Shown one piece after another: positions 1 to 12,476 of a DNA stretch of 57,597 nt. Made by a program: the position numbers and the translations under genes. Source of the stretch: Zancudomyces culisetae (lineage: Eukaryota > Kickxellomycota > Harpellomycetes > Harpellales > Legeriomycetaceae); NCBI GenBank assembly GCA_001969505.1, contig LSSK01001356.1, positions 1 to 57,597 on the forward strand, in the 5' to 3' direction. Every line of letters begins with the position of its first letter. The first letter of the stretch is position 1. The notes under the pieces are model-generated. The model saw only the letters and a program-made list of their open reading frames with translations. It had not been told where the DNA came from and did no database searches.

Positions 1-99
1 TGTTCATCTTACTTTGTGCATATGTACGGATACATAAAAATACACTAAAACGAAACAAAGATTAAATAATACAATCATTTATCTGTAAAAATTATACAG

Positions 100-1577
100 G
101 GCATGATAACGAAACGGGAAGGAAGGTTGCGATAAAGAAAATCAAAGTAGGAGAAATGAGGAATGGCTTGGATATTTCTGCGATCCGGGAAGTTAAAGCT
201 CTTAGGGAGTTGAGGCATCCAAATGTCATTGAGGTAAAGAGTACTTTTTATACACTAGCATAGTTTATCTTGATACTGTGACAAAAGAAATAAATCAAGG
301 ATGCTGAATCGTTCTGAGGTGATTTCCTTTTTTTGATATTATAGCTAGTAGATGTGTTTTCACATAAACGGAATCTGAATTTGGTGCTAGAATATCTGGA
401 AACAGATTTAGAATTGTTAATTAAGGATAAGAATCTTGTGTTTATGGCTGCTGATATAAAAAGCTGGATGTTGATGGCGATGAGGGGCTTAAACCATTGT
501 CACCAGAGCTGGATATTACATCGAGTAAGTAGAAGGATTGTGATTTCTTTACTTTATTTTATTTTTGGTATTTTAGCCTCCTGGTTGTTTTTCCTTTTAT
601 AGGGTTTTCCAATTATTTGACCAAGTCTGATTTTCGTATGTATTAAAAGGCGGGAAAAACCAAACGTCTAAAATGATATTCTATTTACGTAGGATATGAA
701 ACCAAACAATTTACTGATATCATCAAGTGGCGAGCTCAAACTTGCGGATTTTGGTTTGGCACGGCCATTTGGTGATGCAACGCTTGCAATGACATCACAA
801 ACGGTGACACGGTAGGTTGTATATTACATATTTAGACAAGAAAATCTGGTACTATTTCAAATTTAACATCAAATAATAGATGGTACAGAGCACCAGAGCT
901 TTTGTATGGATCCAAGTACTACACTGGGGCTGTTGATATATGGGCCATGGGTTGTATATTTGCAGAGCTTATGTTGCGAACCCCTTATCTTCCGGGTGAA
1001 TCGGATTTGGATCAACTTAACACTACATTTAGAGCTTTGGGAACACCCACCGAAGATGAATGGCCAGTAAGTACGATATGTATACATCGATATGGCTGTA
1101 TTTTCCATAGCAATACTTTTACTTTTACATTAACTTTTATTCATTTATTAGGGAATGACCCAGCTTCCTGATTTCGTCGAGATGAAAAAATACCCAAAAG
1201 CGCAGCTAAATCTTTTATTTACCGCTGCAAGTCCTAATGCTCTGGACTTGCTAGGCAGAATGCTTTGCTATAATCCTTCTAAACGTATCACAACCTATGA
1301 GGCACTGGGGCATCCTTATTTTGCAGATTTACCAGCCCCAACACGACCTGAGAACCTCCCAAAAATTACCAAACCAATAGCTGAAACTGAAGAAGAAAAG
1401 GAGCTTAGAAAGCGAAAGATTGCTGAGGGTAAGACAAAAAAAATTCTTTCTACATATCTCCACCTTTTTTGCCATACTTTTTCCCCTTTATTCACTCATG
1501 GATATCCTTCTCAAATAGCGTTTTCACATTCGTCGCTCGATTTATCACCGTCATCGTCCAAGAAACTTGTATTTTAG
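100..1577 (+). CDS. CDK7: Cyclin-dependent kinase 7 (TFIIH/CAK kinase), 5' partial
   Basis: This kinase is the catalytic subunit of the CDK-activating/TFIIH kinase that phosphorylates the RNA polymerase II C-terminal domain (S. pombe Mcs6, yeast Kin28). The visible exons are 100-233, 345-524, 693-811, 880-1066, 1152-1428 and 1519-1577, about 317 residues. The first exon or exons, with the start and the glycine loop, lie before the window; bases 1-99 are intron. Visible motifs are VAIKKIKVG with the ATP-binding lysine, the catalytic loop HRDMKPNN split by an intron after HR, DFGLA, the T-loop [16 protein letters not shown] with the activating threonine, and the DSDLDQL insert. The last exon ends in KKLVF, matching the KKLIF tail of animal CDK7 and supporting removal of the final 90-nt intron, which is itself open in frame. 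Family identity is clear. Confidence 0.95.
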
Positions 1578-2029
1578 TATTTATATTTACATGTCTAGAA
1601 GTTTAAATATGTTATCTTGTGAAGATACATATCTACACTTTTTTTTTGCTTTTGTATCCCAGCTTGCTATCGCTTATTGCAGGTGTTTGTTTATTCTGCG
1701 TTTTGGTGGGCCTCTATATTTTGGTAAACGCTAGTAGTTTATGCATCTCTGTGCGCATGGGCGATGGTAGTTTAATGTTTTATAAACCCAACTGTTCATC
1801 TTACTGCCTTTTTTTTGATTTATTTCATTGTGGATACAATTAAAAAAAATTTTCTAATTAAAGCTTGATCTACAATTAAAAGCAATGACATTACTTGTAT
1901 GAATATAATTACAAAAAAAATTAAACAGTGGTACTTTTTTTATCTTGCATCTAGCTATATATTTTGTTGAATCAGTGGTATAGAGGATATTATTTGCGTC
2001 GAACACAAAAGAAAAAAAGAAAAGATAAA
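1578..2029. other. Intergenic region between CDK7 and the PBY1-like gene
   Basis: This 452-bp A+T-rich interval holds the 3' flank of CDK7 and the 5' leader of the next gene. The last 40 bases before the ATG are purine-rich (runs of GAAAA and AAAAG), a leader type also seen before the MCCC2 and acyl-CoA oxidase genes here. No coding or RNA signal was seen. Confidence 0.6.
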
Positions 2030-3304
2030 ATGGCTGAGCAACTTCGAGTACTTTTAAACATACACGAGCCGTACACAAGAGATGCAATCAAAAAGAATTT
2101 GGTAAAGTACAACATTGAAACGATCGACGATATAACCGAGAGCAGCAATGACGGCAAAACGACGGTATATTGGGTGGAGTACGAAGACTTGCCGTTCGAA
2201 AAAATTCTTGAAAGCGAGAGAGCTGGAGACAGCAAAATCATTTCTTGTGCCTATTGTATTAGAAAAGGATTGATCAGAAAGGTTCAGGTGGCAAATAACA
2301 TCAACTACTATAACAGCAAACACAAGGACAGCAGTTTGATTTCAGGGACGCCATTTACATGGATATTTGAGCTCGACGATATAGATTATTTGGATGAGGT
2401 TTTAATTGACAACTACGATCTCAAAATGAAGCTGGAAGAAAATGAAAGCAAAGAAGTCGGAGTGGTCGAGGGTCAAAGCAACAAGGAGCGCTTTATCATT
2501 AAACCATCGATTACAAACAAGGGCGAGGGAATTCACATCTTTGACAGCATCGAAGGCCTGGAGCAGATATTGGAAAATGAGTTTAGCATGGCTTCAGATT
2601 CCGAAGACGAAGAATGCGAAGAGAGCGAGGAGGAGGAGGAAAGTACAACAGCACAAAGGCAAAATCAGGGTGGTCTCTTGATGGCGGGAAATATTACATC
2701 ACAGCTTAAGGAATTTGTAGTTCAAAAATACGTGGACAATCCGATTTTATTACGGAAATATGGAGAAAGAAAATTCCACATCCGTGTATATGTTCTGGCG
2801 ATGGAAAGAATGAATGTCTATGTGTACAGAGAGATGCTGGCACTCTTTGCGACAAACAAGTATAACACCAATGATATCAACGACACCCATGCCCATATTA
2901 CCAACACCTGTGTTCAGCCAGACGGTGTGAAGCAAATAGAAAACGAGGCTGAGGGCCTTGTTCATAGGTTTTGGGATTTAGGCCCAGATGCCATTGACGT
3001 AGAGCACGTTTACAGGCAGATAAAAGATTTGACTGGGGATTTGTTTAAGGCTGTGCTTAGCCAGCCCACGAGCTTCCAGCCCTGGGAAAACTGTTTTGAA
3101 GTATTCGGGCTAGACTTTCTGGTGGATTCCAACCAAAGGGCAATATTCCTTGAGGCGAATGCCTATCCCGATTTCAAGCAGACGGGTAGCAAATTTGATT
3201 ATCTGATTGAAGGTTTTTTTGCTTGCGTTGTAAAAACGTTGGTAAGCAAGGTTTCAAAAGGTAGTGGTGATGCTGACATCGAGAATCTCGACCAAGTTTT
3301 GTAG
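2030..3304 (+). CDS. PBY1: Tubulin-tyrosine-ligase-like ATP-grasp protein (PBY1 family)
   Basis: This is a single-exon gene of 424 residues. The start is the ATG in the sequence AAAATGGCTGAG; upstream in-frame codons have no ATG. The protein has a TTL-type ATP-grasp fold: the nucleotide-binding segment FIIKPSITNKGEGI (about residues 155-168), the lid region FVVQKYVDNPILLRKYGERKFHIRVY split below as FVVQKYVDNPILL and RKFHIRVYVL (about 229-255), HITNTCVQ (about 289-296) and the metal-binding signature FLEANAYPDFKQTG (about 373-386). The NAYPDFKQTG signature is characteristic of fungal Pby1, a putative tubulin-tyrosine ligase linked to P-bodies. A run of acidic residues (about 190-205) is inserted between the nucleotide loop and the lid. 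Fungi generally lack tubulin detyrosination, so the true substrate is unknown. It converges with the mL46 gene, with stops about 90 bp apart. Confidence 0.85.
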   Translation: MAEQLRVLLNIHEPYTRDAIKKNLVKYNIETIDDITESSNDGKTTVYWVEYEDLPFEKILESERAGDSKIISCAYCIRKGLIRKVQVANNINYYNSKHKDSSLISGTPFTWIFELDDIDYLDEVLIDNYDLKMKLEENESKEVGVVEGQSNKERFIIKPSITNKGEGIHIFDSIEGLEQILENEFSMASDSEDEECEESEEEEESTTAQRQNQGGLLMAGNITSQLKEFVVQKYVDNPILLRKYGERKFHIRVYVLAMERMNVYVYREMLALFATNKYNTNDINDTHAHITNTCVQPDGVKQIENEAEGLVHRFWDLGPDAIDVEHVYRQIKDLTGDLFKAVLSQPTSFQPWENCFEVFGLDFLVDSNQRAIFLEANAYPDFKQTGSKFDYLIEGFFACVVKTLVSKVSKGSGDADIENLDQVL

Positions 3305-3394
3305 ATTAATTTTAATAAGCGATATATTATTTGCAATAGTAAAAAAAGAAGGTATTTGGGGAAAAGAAAAGTATTAGGAAATATTTTTAATTCG

Positions 3395-4560
3395 CTAGCG
3401 ACTAGATAGCATATCCTTGACTTTGCTCCAGTAATCTCCTGTTACATGCTCCTGAATCTCCTGCTTGGTAATCCAGACATAATCCGACAATGCCTTTTTG
3501 TTGAGCTGGACAGATCCTGCCAGTAAATGTGCCTTCAAGAAAAACACCTAAAATACAAAATAATTATCAGCAAAATTTCACAGTTTAGAATAAAGCATAA
3601 CCATATAAAAACACAATACCTTTTTATCTTTTTCTACAAAGTGGCCAATTGGTCCTCTACCCACAATCCAAGCGTCGAGATTTCCACCACATTGGGTGTT
3701 TACGTTGTTGACTAGGCACTAAAATTAATTTTTAATACGTTTTTAGTATTTATAGATTGCTCATTTGGATCACCAATAGGGGAGGGATGAGAGAGTATGT
3801 TAAACCTCTTAGAGCTTAATGTGCGAGTTTATGTCCTGGCCAGAGATATCCACATTACTTATTTATGCGCGTATAGAACCATATAACTCAAAAGGTAAAT
3901 AAAAAGTTGAAAAACTCAACAAACCTTGAACAAGCTCTTTTCCTGTCCTAAATCGAATTCTGGAAACACCCAATCTTTCTCTTTGCTACCATTGTATTTA
4001 ACAAGCAGATACAATGTGCGGTCAAGTTTTCGCTCTAAAGATCTGAGATCGTTGCTCACATCACTGGCTGTTGTTCGGGATTGGATTTCAAGATCCTGGG
4101 CTTTACGTGCCACCTCTTGACTATCCTGTTCCATCTTCCCTCCACCCAGCTCATTTACAATCTCATTGCCTTCTTCTTTTGTGCTATCACCCAAAACAGC
4201 ATTTACAGTCGTTTGTTTACTTTGGCCTTTGTTTGACTTTTTGGTAGCCGAATCTTGTTTCTTTTTGCTTGTGGTAGATAAATCAAAATAATTCAGCTCT
4301 TCAGAGGCGGCTTGCCTATCAAAGTACTCTTTTTCGGCAGTGCTTCCCTTTTTAAAGTAGAAATCCGCAGGTAAACCGATTCTAGTCTTGTATTTCAGCC
4401 ACTCCGCATAACCATTGTATTCCTTTTCGAATGCATCCTGCTCTCTTGTTATTAGCGGATCGCGCTGTAGGACTAATCCTGATTTTATCGCTAGATTCAG
4501 AGTTTTGCTTGTTGTTGAATATTTCCTCACAAGCCCTAGCCTGTGTACGTTTTTTAGCAT
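3395..4560 (-). CDS. MRPL46: Mitochondrial ribosomal protein mL46
   Basis: The exons on the minus strand are 4560-3925, 3718-3620 and 3547-3395, giving 295 residues; all junctions are GT-AG with matching phase. The N-terminus (MLKNVHRLGLVRKYSTT) looks like a mitochondrial targeting sequence. The body matches the mL46 (yeast Mrpl17) family, a Nudix-like large-subunit protein. Diagnostic segments are LDRTLYLLVKY, WVFPEFDLGQEKSLFK at the exon 1 end, GGNLDAWIVGRGPIGHFV in exon 2, and VFFLKAHLLAG with YVWITKQEIQEHV in exon 3. A lysine/serine-rich linker sits near residues 95-130. The catalytic Nudix box is not expected in this family. It is transcribed toward the PBY1-like gene. Confidence 0.93.
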
Positions 4561-5123
4561 CTTGTGCCTTTTAAATATTTGTGAATTCTATTAGCTATTT
4601 TCTATCAGCAATAAAATGTAATCAAGGTTTTACCACTTCAGTTTTTTTTTTGTGTTTGTTCATCAAATTGATTAAAAAAATTTTATGCTGATTAAAAAAA
4701 AATATATGTACTTTGTAAATCCAAAATGATCAAAAAGAAAAAATACTTTTAAAAAAATAAAAGCGGAATTACATCTTTTTTTTTTAGACAAAAACGGTGG
4801 GCTCAACAGGGGCCTGTTTAACAAAGTCACGCTTTTAACAGACCACCCTAAAAACTAGTGTCTTGGTGTATCCATAATAAGCTGGTAAAATCATTAAAAC
4901 TATATTTCATCCTGTTTGTAGGGTGGGGGTGTTGTTGACCATTTTATTGTACAGTTTCGCATCTGCTTATAATTGGAAACAGATTGAATAGGGCTTTTTA
5001 TTTAGAAAACTCCATAAAATAATTAAAAGCTGAAAAATAATGAAAAAAAAGTGAAAAAAAAGTGAAAAAAAGGAGAGAAGAGGGGTATGTTATTATGATA
5101 CACTGCAATCATCGCGGTTCATA
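4561..5123. other. Intergenic region, mL46 promoter side, with short A-rich repeat
   Basis: This 563-bp A+T-rich spacer lies between two minus-strand genes: the 3' flank of glycogen synthase and the 5' flank of mL46. About three tandem copies of GTGAAAAAAAA lie near 5039-5072. No coding signal was seen. Confidence 0.6.
5039..5072. repeat. Tandem GTGAAAAAAAA, about 3 copies
   Basis: Three near-identical 10-11-base units (GTG followed by seven or eight A) are adjacent, about 50 bp downstream of the glycogen synthase stop. This is probably simple slippage; no function can be read from it. Confidence 0.7.
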
Positions 5124-7739
5124 CTAGCCTTGAATCTCCAGGTTGGCGTTTTTTCCACCAGCAAGATGAATGCCAGTGTCGTACGCAGTTTTAAGGAGTA
5201 GTGGCGGCCTCAAATCCTCTTCATCCTCATTATCCTCATTGCCATCATCATATTCATGCGTTCGTAGCGAATGGAGGTCTGTTGAAATGTTTATTTTGTC
5301 AAACAGAGAATCCAAATCGCTTTGACTCACAGGAGTATGAGGAGTACTTGTTTCCGTTGGGGTATTGATTATCGATAGTGGGCGAGATAGCTTTCCTGTA
5401 GTAGGATCAACAATATACTCTGTTTCATCGGCTCCAAACGATTCTGGGAATTTGGAACGTAAAGCACATAAACGAGCCTTCACATACTCTACACCCATGC
5501 GTTTCCAGTCTAAAATATCACTAAGTCTTTCTGTTCTATTCCTCATGTTGGTGCGCTGGCGTTTGGTTTTTCTACAAAAGTTAAACATATATTCAGCCAT
5601 TTGGTCAACGGACTCGCGGGGAGATTTAAGCCGTCTGTCCACCAAGTATATACCATAATCCTCTGGCTTTACCACACTATCTTCAATAAAACAGCCAAAT
5701 CCGCTCAGATTTGTGGTAACGGATGGAACTCCCATCACCGTACATTCAGCTGGTGTATATCCCCAGGGCTCATAGTATGAGGGAAACACGCCGAGATTGG
5801 TTCCGCGTACAAAGTTTTCATAGTCCATCCCCAGAATTGGGTTGCTGTCATTAACAAATTGTGGGTGGAAAACAACTTTAACACGGTCAGAACTGTTGTT
5901 GAAGAGTTGAACCTCGCGGAGTTTGTTTAGTACTGGATCACGGGCATCGTCCTCCATTTCATGAGTGACTATTGGTGGCAAGCTCTCCCTCTTCAAAGAC
6001 AATATTCTTCTTTTCAGCAAAATTATATCCTCGTTGTCCATTATTTTTTCCATGTTGTCGACATCACCTCTATTTTTGATGTATCAATTATTTTTATGGT
6101 TAATTTTGTTCAAAAATAAAATAAAAGTGAAAAATACAGCTAGATAATGGTGACACGTACCTGTATGAATGTTCAAAAATCTTCTCTCCAATTTTCTTAG
6201 ATATCTCGCTGACAGTTTCTTTGAGCTGTTTTACCAAAGCTTGGCCTTTAAGAGTTTCTACTGTGTATGAACGACATTTAGCCTGCGTGATGATAAACGC
6301 TACAACTGTAACAGGCGAGTTGCACGCAATCAGCCTTTTGTTCAGCTCACCCAGTGATTCGATATACATATCAATTCCTTTGTTGATAAATTCGTAGCGC
6401 CCTGCAGTAAAAAAATACAGTGTATTATCCAAATCAAAATTCATGTGTCCATAAAAATGTCCTCTGACAAAATCATGAATTTTCATCTTGTTCTTCTTAT
6501 GAAGATTTTGAAACTCATGCATTGCACTAAACTTTGTGACATTCAGTCCATTCGGTAACACACCATCGGGTCTTCTCTTTAGCAAATGTTCAGCCTCATA
6601 CGCTGTAATATCCGAAACTGTAGTGAATATGTCTGCACAATGTGCTGCTGCTCTTTCAACGCAATATCTATGATATATTCCTCTTTTTCCTGCCTCTTCA
6701 TCAATATTAAAGTAATTTATATTGTTGTAAAAGTCGCAATTTCCAGCACATAGATATCTACCGAGCAGAGTTGCGTGTGTTGTAAATATTGTTGCCACAT
6801 CTATTTTCTTTTTCTTGATCAATACCGCAGCAAGTCCCGCCTGCCATTCATGAAAATGCGCAACTATTGCCTTGTCTGTCTTCCCACTTACCAATGTCAA
6901 AAACCACTGAATCATGTATCCAAGCAACACAGTGTCATTCATCTCGATATCAGAATCCGGTGTTGGAATACCAGCACACTCCCATAAATCCTTTTTCCAC
7001 TCGTTAATCTTATAATATGCGCTACCCAGGTCAAATAAAATAACGTTGGGTGCACCCTCGATAAGCCATCGACCATGTACAACATGTATTCCCTGACGTC
7101 TCATGTCTTCAATTGCTTCTTTAATTATGGCGTTTTTTATATCCATTTCTTCTACCTCAACTCTGTATGATTTGTGGTTGAGCGGGCCCATGAGATAGTA
7201 CCTACTACCATACTCCTTTACCGTAACTGGAACTTTGGTTTTCAAGACTGTATGTATGCCACCAACTATTTAGTTTATAAGTACGTCGTTTTAGAATGAA
7301 TGATTTTTGCTTCGCTTCAAACCACGTTCTTCTCTTTATAAAAAAAGTGTTTGTACAAAAAAAAATAACAATATAAAGCTGAAATCAAGCAAATACTAAC
7401 ACCCAATATGCTCATTTTAGCACTGGTCAAATCCCTAATCTTATTTCTTGTTTTTTTCTTATAGTTGTAAGCACATAACACAACAAAACCTAAGAGAAAA
7501 TAACGTAAGCCAAGAGGAAAAAAGAAAAAAGTACATGGAAAAGTGGTATGGTATCTCAGTTGAATACCATCAGTAAAATTACATCAGAACCTGTTATACA
7601 CCGGTATAATAATATTATTGTAAAAATACACACTACCAGAGTTAAACTAGTAGCTTGGTGGCTAGAGTAGACTATACATACCTTTGTTGGCGACTTCCCA
7701 GGCACATTCAAATAATAACGGGTGCTGCACGTCTCTCAT
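5124..7739 (-). CDS. GSY1: Glycogen [starch] synthase (GT3 family)
   Basis: The enzyme transfers glucose from UDP-glucose to the non-reducing end of glycogen in the cytosol. The exons are 7739-7682, 7265-6161 and 6069-5124, for 702 residues, the usual size. The first exon encodes [19 protein letters not shown], which joins [11 protein letters not shown] in exon 2, so the start is secure. The C-terminal half carries [14 protein letters not shown] and NLSGFGCF of the active site, and the arginine-rich helix [20 protein letters not shown], which in yeast Gsy2 senses glucose-6-phosphate. The last 90 residues are rich in serine/threonine-proline ([17 protein letters not shown]), the expected phosphorylation-controlled tail, followed by an acidic stretch. 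Intron 1 (7266-7681, 416 nt) is unusually long for this window. Eukaryotic glycogen synthase of animal/fungal type is a confident call. Confidence 0.97.
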
Positions 7740-10700
7740 TTTTTAGAAAATATCTTTTGTTTTGAAGACAAGATAATACCCTTTCAAAAGGTCGTTTAAT
7801 ACGAGTTTTTATATCCTGGTGCCTTCATTTAAATATTCGGTTTTCATATACATTTTATGCCTAAACTTACTACGGCTAATTTAGGTATTTCAAAAAAATT
7901 GAATTCACACCATGAATTTTCTGGGGGAGAGTGGAAGGATATATTGAATGGTTATATTGCACTAGAGGACTACTATTGGTACTCCTCCCTTTTTCTCATT
8001 TGCTGCTTCACAGCTTCAAAGCAACAAAAAAAAATCCACCAAAAAAATGCGCAATAAAATAAAATGCATCAATGCTGTCCTAAAGTTTAATGCGTCCGCA
8101 GTGAACGAGGCTTTAGGTTCTATAAAAATTCTAGTACCATAATGACCATCATACCACTCATGGATGAGATTTTTTTTTTAGTGGACCACTTTTAGGTTTC
8201 CTTTGCAAATCACTTCCACAACCACCTTGCCTTCGTTTTAACTAACCAACCATTCGTTTCAATTCATCTATTTCAGTGATGCTATGTTTTTATTTTATGC
8301 TGTTCTACTGGCCTCTTGGTTTGCAACCAAGTTCTGGTGATTGTGCTTACAAGATACAAATTTTAGGTCTACAGCGAACCCCCACCATTCCTTCCATTAA
8401 ACATATACCATTTTCCTTTTGGTTACCCTTTTGTAAATCAAAACTGGCTTTTTATGTTTAACAGTTAATGAGTATGGACTTTTTCTGGCCGAAACAAAAG
8501 TAAAGCTTTAGTCATATCAACAATAATAAAGCAAAACACAAGATATAATGTAAAAAAAACTGTTAGTATATAATTTTGAGTTGTATTGAGTCGTAATATT
8601 TATTATACCTCCACAAAACATGCAAAGTCCGAGATATTTGGAGTTACAGCATGTATAACATTCTAAAAATCTTGTGTATCGGTACATCCATAAAATGAAC
8701 AAAAAAGTAAATGTAAAAGTAAATCGTGACCCCCACTCTCAAAATCAATACAATGGCGGAGATCTTGTATTGAAAACCAATCAGGCATCGTGTTACCTCA
8801 ACCCAACAAAGTAAATACACTTGCATATTTATCAAGGAAGCTTCTTCAGCTTCAGTCTAGTGTGGTATGTGCCAGAAATACTCCGGCGAGCATCAGGATT
8901 TCCAAAAAAATTATATGTTACCAAGATTAGGGTATACTTAAACCCTCTCTCTGACCAAGTCATCTTGCTATCTTGAACACCAATAGATGCATAATGTTGG
9001 TTTTGCATATAAGCTACAATTAACGCTTTATTTTATTTTATTTTTTTAGCACAGGGAAAAGTTGTACTATTATGTATTCGATGGTGCTTTATGCACACAA
9101 ACTTGCGGCCTGTTCACCATGGTGCATTTTTTAATGCAAGAGAAGGGATTTTTTGATATTCACTAGCCCACATAACCAGTTAGCATAAAAAGCACATAAT
9201 TGTGTATTTGTTACACGTGGTTTTGTAAGCAAGATTAGTGTCACACCACTTTCAAAAAAATGAATTAAAATAAATGAAAATAAAGCAGAACAAAACAAAT
9301 AAACTAGATTCGTGAAGATGAACACAAAAGTTGGCGATTTAAACAGGTGTGCTGCGAGCAAGTACAGTGCTCAATATACTTCTCATGTACCTAGACAACG
9401 TTGAGTAAGCGAGTATTTATGTTTTAGCTGCACAATTTTCATAAATTGAATGAGATTTGAACGCCATCACCGCGTACAGTCTGGAGAAAATAAACATAGT
9501 ATATCGTAGCGTTTGTATCTACGGTTATAAACCTCAAGATACAAAAATATTGAGCTTTGTATTTTATATAAAGCTTATTTACCAAAATATGAAAAATATT
9601 ACTTTTATTCAACGGTTAGATAACATGATTAGAAATGCAATTTTTACTAAGTAGTTGGTATACCACAACAGGTGATACTATTTTAAACTCAATCAAGTAT
9701 ATCTTACTCTTGGAAAATCCAAATAATGAAAAAACCAAAACTCATGATGCTAGTTAAAAATGCAAACTAACGTAAATGTAAATACAACTTTTTATATGCA
9801 ATAGTTAAATGTATGTGACTTTGGGATTGTCACAACTAATTTTTACCACCGCTTTTATAAGTTCTTGAACTACTGTTCGCTTTACGCGGTCAAATGAAAA
9901 GATATCTCAATCGATAAGCCTAAGATATACTACATAGATTCTTATCAAAAAATAAAAAGAAAGATTACTAAATAATGGGTGATCATTATGTGGGCAATCT
10001 TGCTGGAAATCATAAGCTTCGAATGATTTTAAAAAATACCCAGTAAAAAATAAAACCAACATCAAGCAGATGAATATTTAATGCCGTAATCACCAAAAAT
10101 GGCAACAATGAAAACCAGAAACAAACGCATAATACTACCTAAATTTTTGGCTAGATACCTGATGTATAACTGGCCTATTTTTGATAACCTTTTCGTGTGG
10201 ACTTATGACATGGGTGAAGGCCTAGCTAAAAAGAAAAAAAAAAGCACAGAAAAATGATACAGCATGAAGGCAGGAAAGAATGTTGCTAAATGACAATCAC
10301 AAAAGCCTGCAGTTTTTATCACACTCAAAAAACAAATAAAAGGCGGATAGCCTCAAACCATCCAAGTGTTGAATAAAACCCAAGAATCAGCCGGGAAATG
10401 AAAAACTGTGTTGTGGTCTTGGGGGGAGGTATGTTATTTGTTTTATGCAAAAAGTGGGTGTTATCACTGAAAAAGTTACAATATGTATAGCTTGCTTTCT
10501 CGTTGTTTTTTGAGAGACTTGATACACTCGATAAGGGTGATTATCAACTTTCGTACGACTTAAATGAAATGTTCTGTTAAAAAATGAAATGTTAGTGTGT
10601 TTTAGTATCTTGCTATTACCTAAAGTTGCAGTACAACTGAATTTTGTAGCTATAAATCCAGTACATGGTATGCAAAAGACACTCGTTCCATGCAAGTTTT

Positions 10701-11241
10701 CTTGATTTAACCAACTTATTGTCTTTTTCTTGGTGCGGGATTTAAATTATAATGTGTTGGTGGTAACAGAAAAACAAAGTCTAGTTGCATCTGTAAATAG
10801 CGCGTGATATTAACTAGCCACCACTCTCTACTCTTTACCCTTTACCCGCTATCTTCTACTCTCTACTCTCTACTCTCTTGTAATGTGACAGAAAAATGGG
10901 TTCGTATTTATTGCTGTCGTGCATGATACATGAATACATATGCATGTTTTGGTGCACAAGCCTACAAATTTGCCGCAAGTATAATCGAAATACGCTACCG
11001 ATTCTATTAGCTGTTCACTTGAAAAAACGCCTAACCATAGCCAGTATCGGCGGATTTCAGCCTATAATTTTAATTCACACCATTAGTGTTTTTTTTATAA
11101 AATTTTTTTTTGACTATAAACAAAATGAAAAAAACCACGCGTAAATGTATTGCTAGATAATAAAGAGACAAAGTGTAGATACAGGACCCCAATCAGAGGT
11201 ATACATCCCGATCTAAATAAAATCAACTACAATCGAGGAAA
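7740..11241. other. Gene-free A+T-rich region upstream of glycogen synthase and SNRNP40
   Basis: This 3.5 kb interval lies between the divergent starts of glycogen synthase (-) and SNRNP40 (+). All open frames are short, lack family resemblance and often lack an ATG. A pyrimidine-rich tract with repeated CTCTACTCT (about 10823-10877) lies some 370 bp before the SNRNP40 start. I saw no tRNA, transposase or conserved exon. It may hold promoter elements, but none can be defined. Confidence 0.5.
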
Positions 11242-12476
11242 ATGAATCGCGATGGCGGGGAAAACAGTCAACCTAATTTCAATGGATCAACACAGGGTAT
11301 GAGGATGTCTTCGGTCATTCTAAGCAAGCCTGAGACTGGGGAAAATGAGCACCGTCAATTAATGACGCTAAGTAAAGGGGCAGGGACGGTGGGTAAGCCT
11401 GTCAAGATGCAGGTGAAACGAACATCGGATCTTCAAGCACCCAATATGCTTCTTACTGGGCACGAGGGCGAGGTGCTGTCATGCAAATTTAGTCCCTCAG
11501 GAGAACATCTTGCTTCTTCTTCGACAGATAGAGCTATTCTACTATGGAACACGTTTGGAGAATGTAAGAACTATGGGATTTTAAGACCTCATACCAATGC
11601 GATCTTGGAGATCGAATGGTCAATTGATGGTGAGAGGATATTTTCAGCAAGCGCGGACAAAGCAGTCGGAATCACAGATGCAACGAATGGCCAGTCAATA
11701 AAGAAATTCAAGGAGCATACAGGAATAGTGAACAGTATTGCTTCAAAAAGCAGATATTCTGGAGGAGCAGACATCATAGCCAGTGGGAGTGACGATGGTT
11801 ATATTCTGGTAATGAGAAGCTAAAATCCTTATAATGCTTAATATGATTCAATAGAATAAATGAAAATTAGTAGGCCTTGGCTAACACTTAGAGTACATGG
11901 ATATAGGTTTGGGATTCAAGAGAAAAGCGCGCCGTTTCAGAAATAGAATATAAATATCCAGTTACATCAGTGTGCTATTCGCTTACAGGAGATATACTTT
12001 ATACAGGCTCTGTTGACAACAAAATCTGCGCCTGGGACACGAGAAACAATTCGCTAGTGTATACGCTTGAAGGGCATACTGATACCGTTACGGGGCTTTG
12101 TATTGCGGAGTCCACAGGAAATCATCTTCTCTCCAATTCTATGGATTCACAAGTGCGTTTATGGGATACTAGACCATTCTGCTCTATCCCTACTCGATGT
12201 GAACGGGTTTTTGTTGGAGCACCTCTTGGGTTTGGCACCAACTTAGTCAGGCCTGCATTTTCTAAGGATGAAACTCGGGTTGCTTGCGGTGGCGCCGATC
12301 GATACATTAATATTTGGAATGTGAGAACAGGAGAGATTGTATATAGACTTCCTGGCCATAAAGGAACAGTAAATCAAGTCGATTTTCATCCAAAGCAGCC
12401 TATCTTGCTTTCTGCCAGCTCTGATAAATCGTTGCTGCTGGGCGAGCTAGACTCGGTAGCAAGTATTGTTAAATAG
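11242..12476 (+). CDS. SNRNP40: U5 small nuclear ribonucleoprotein 40 kDa protein (WD40)
   Basis: Two exons, 11242-11808 and 11907-12476, encode 378 residues. The protein is a seven-bladed WD40 propeller of the U5 snRNP, which contacts Prp8 and Brr2 in the spliceosome. After a variable N-terminus of about 65 residues comes the family signature LQAPNMLLTGHEGEVLSCKF, then further blades with SADK, SGSDDG, DTRNN, LLSNSMDSQVRLWDTRPF and the closing LPGHKGTVNQVDFHP with SASSDKSLLLGE. These match SNRNP40 (S. pombe Spf38) rather than other WD40 families. The 98-nt intron joins ILV to WDSR in phase. Baker's yeast lacks this gene, so its presence fits an intron-rich fungus. Confidence 0.94.

Noticed and set aside
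10387-10695. 102-codon minus-strand frame upstream of SNRNP40
   Set aside because: It has no recognisable domain and random-looking composition, with no splice-linked neighbours.
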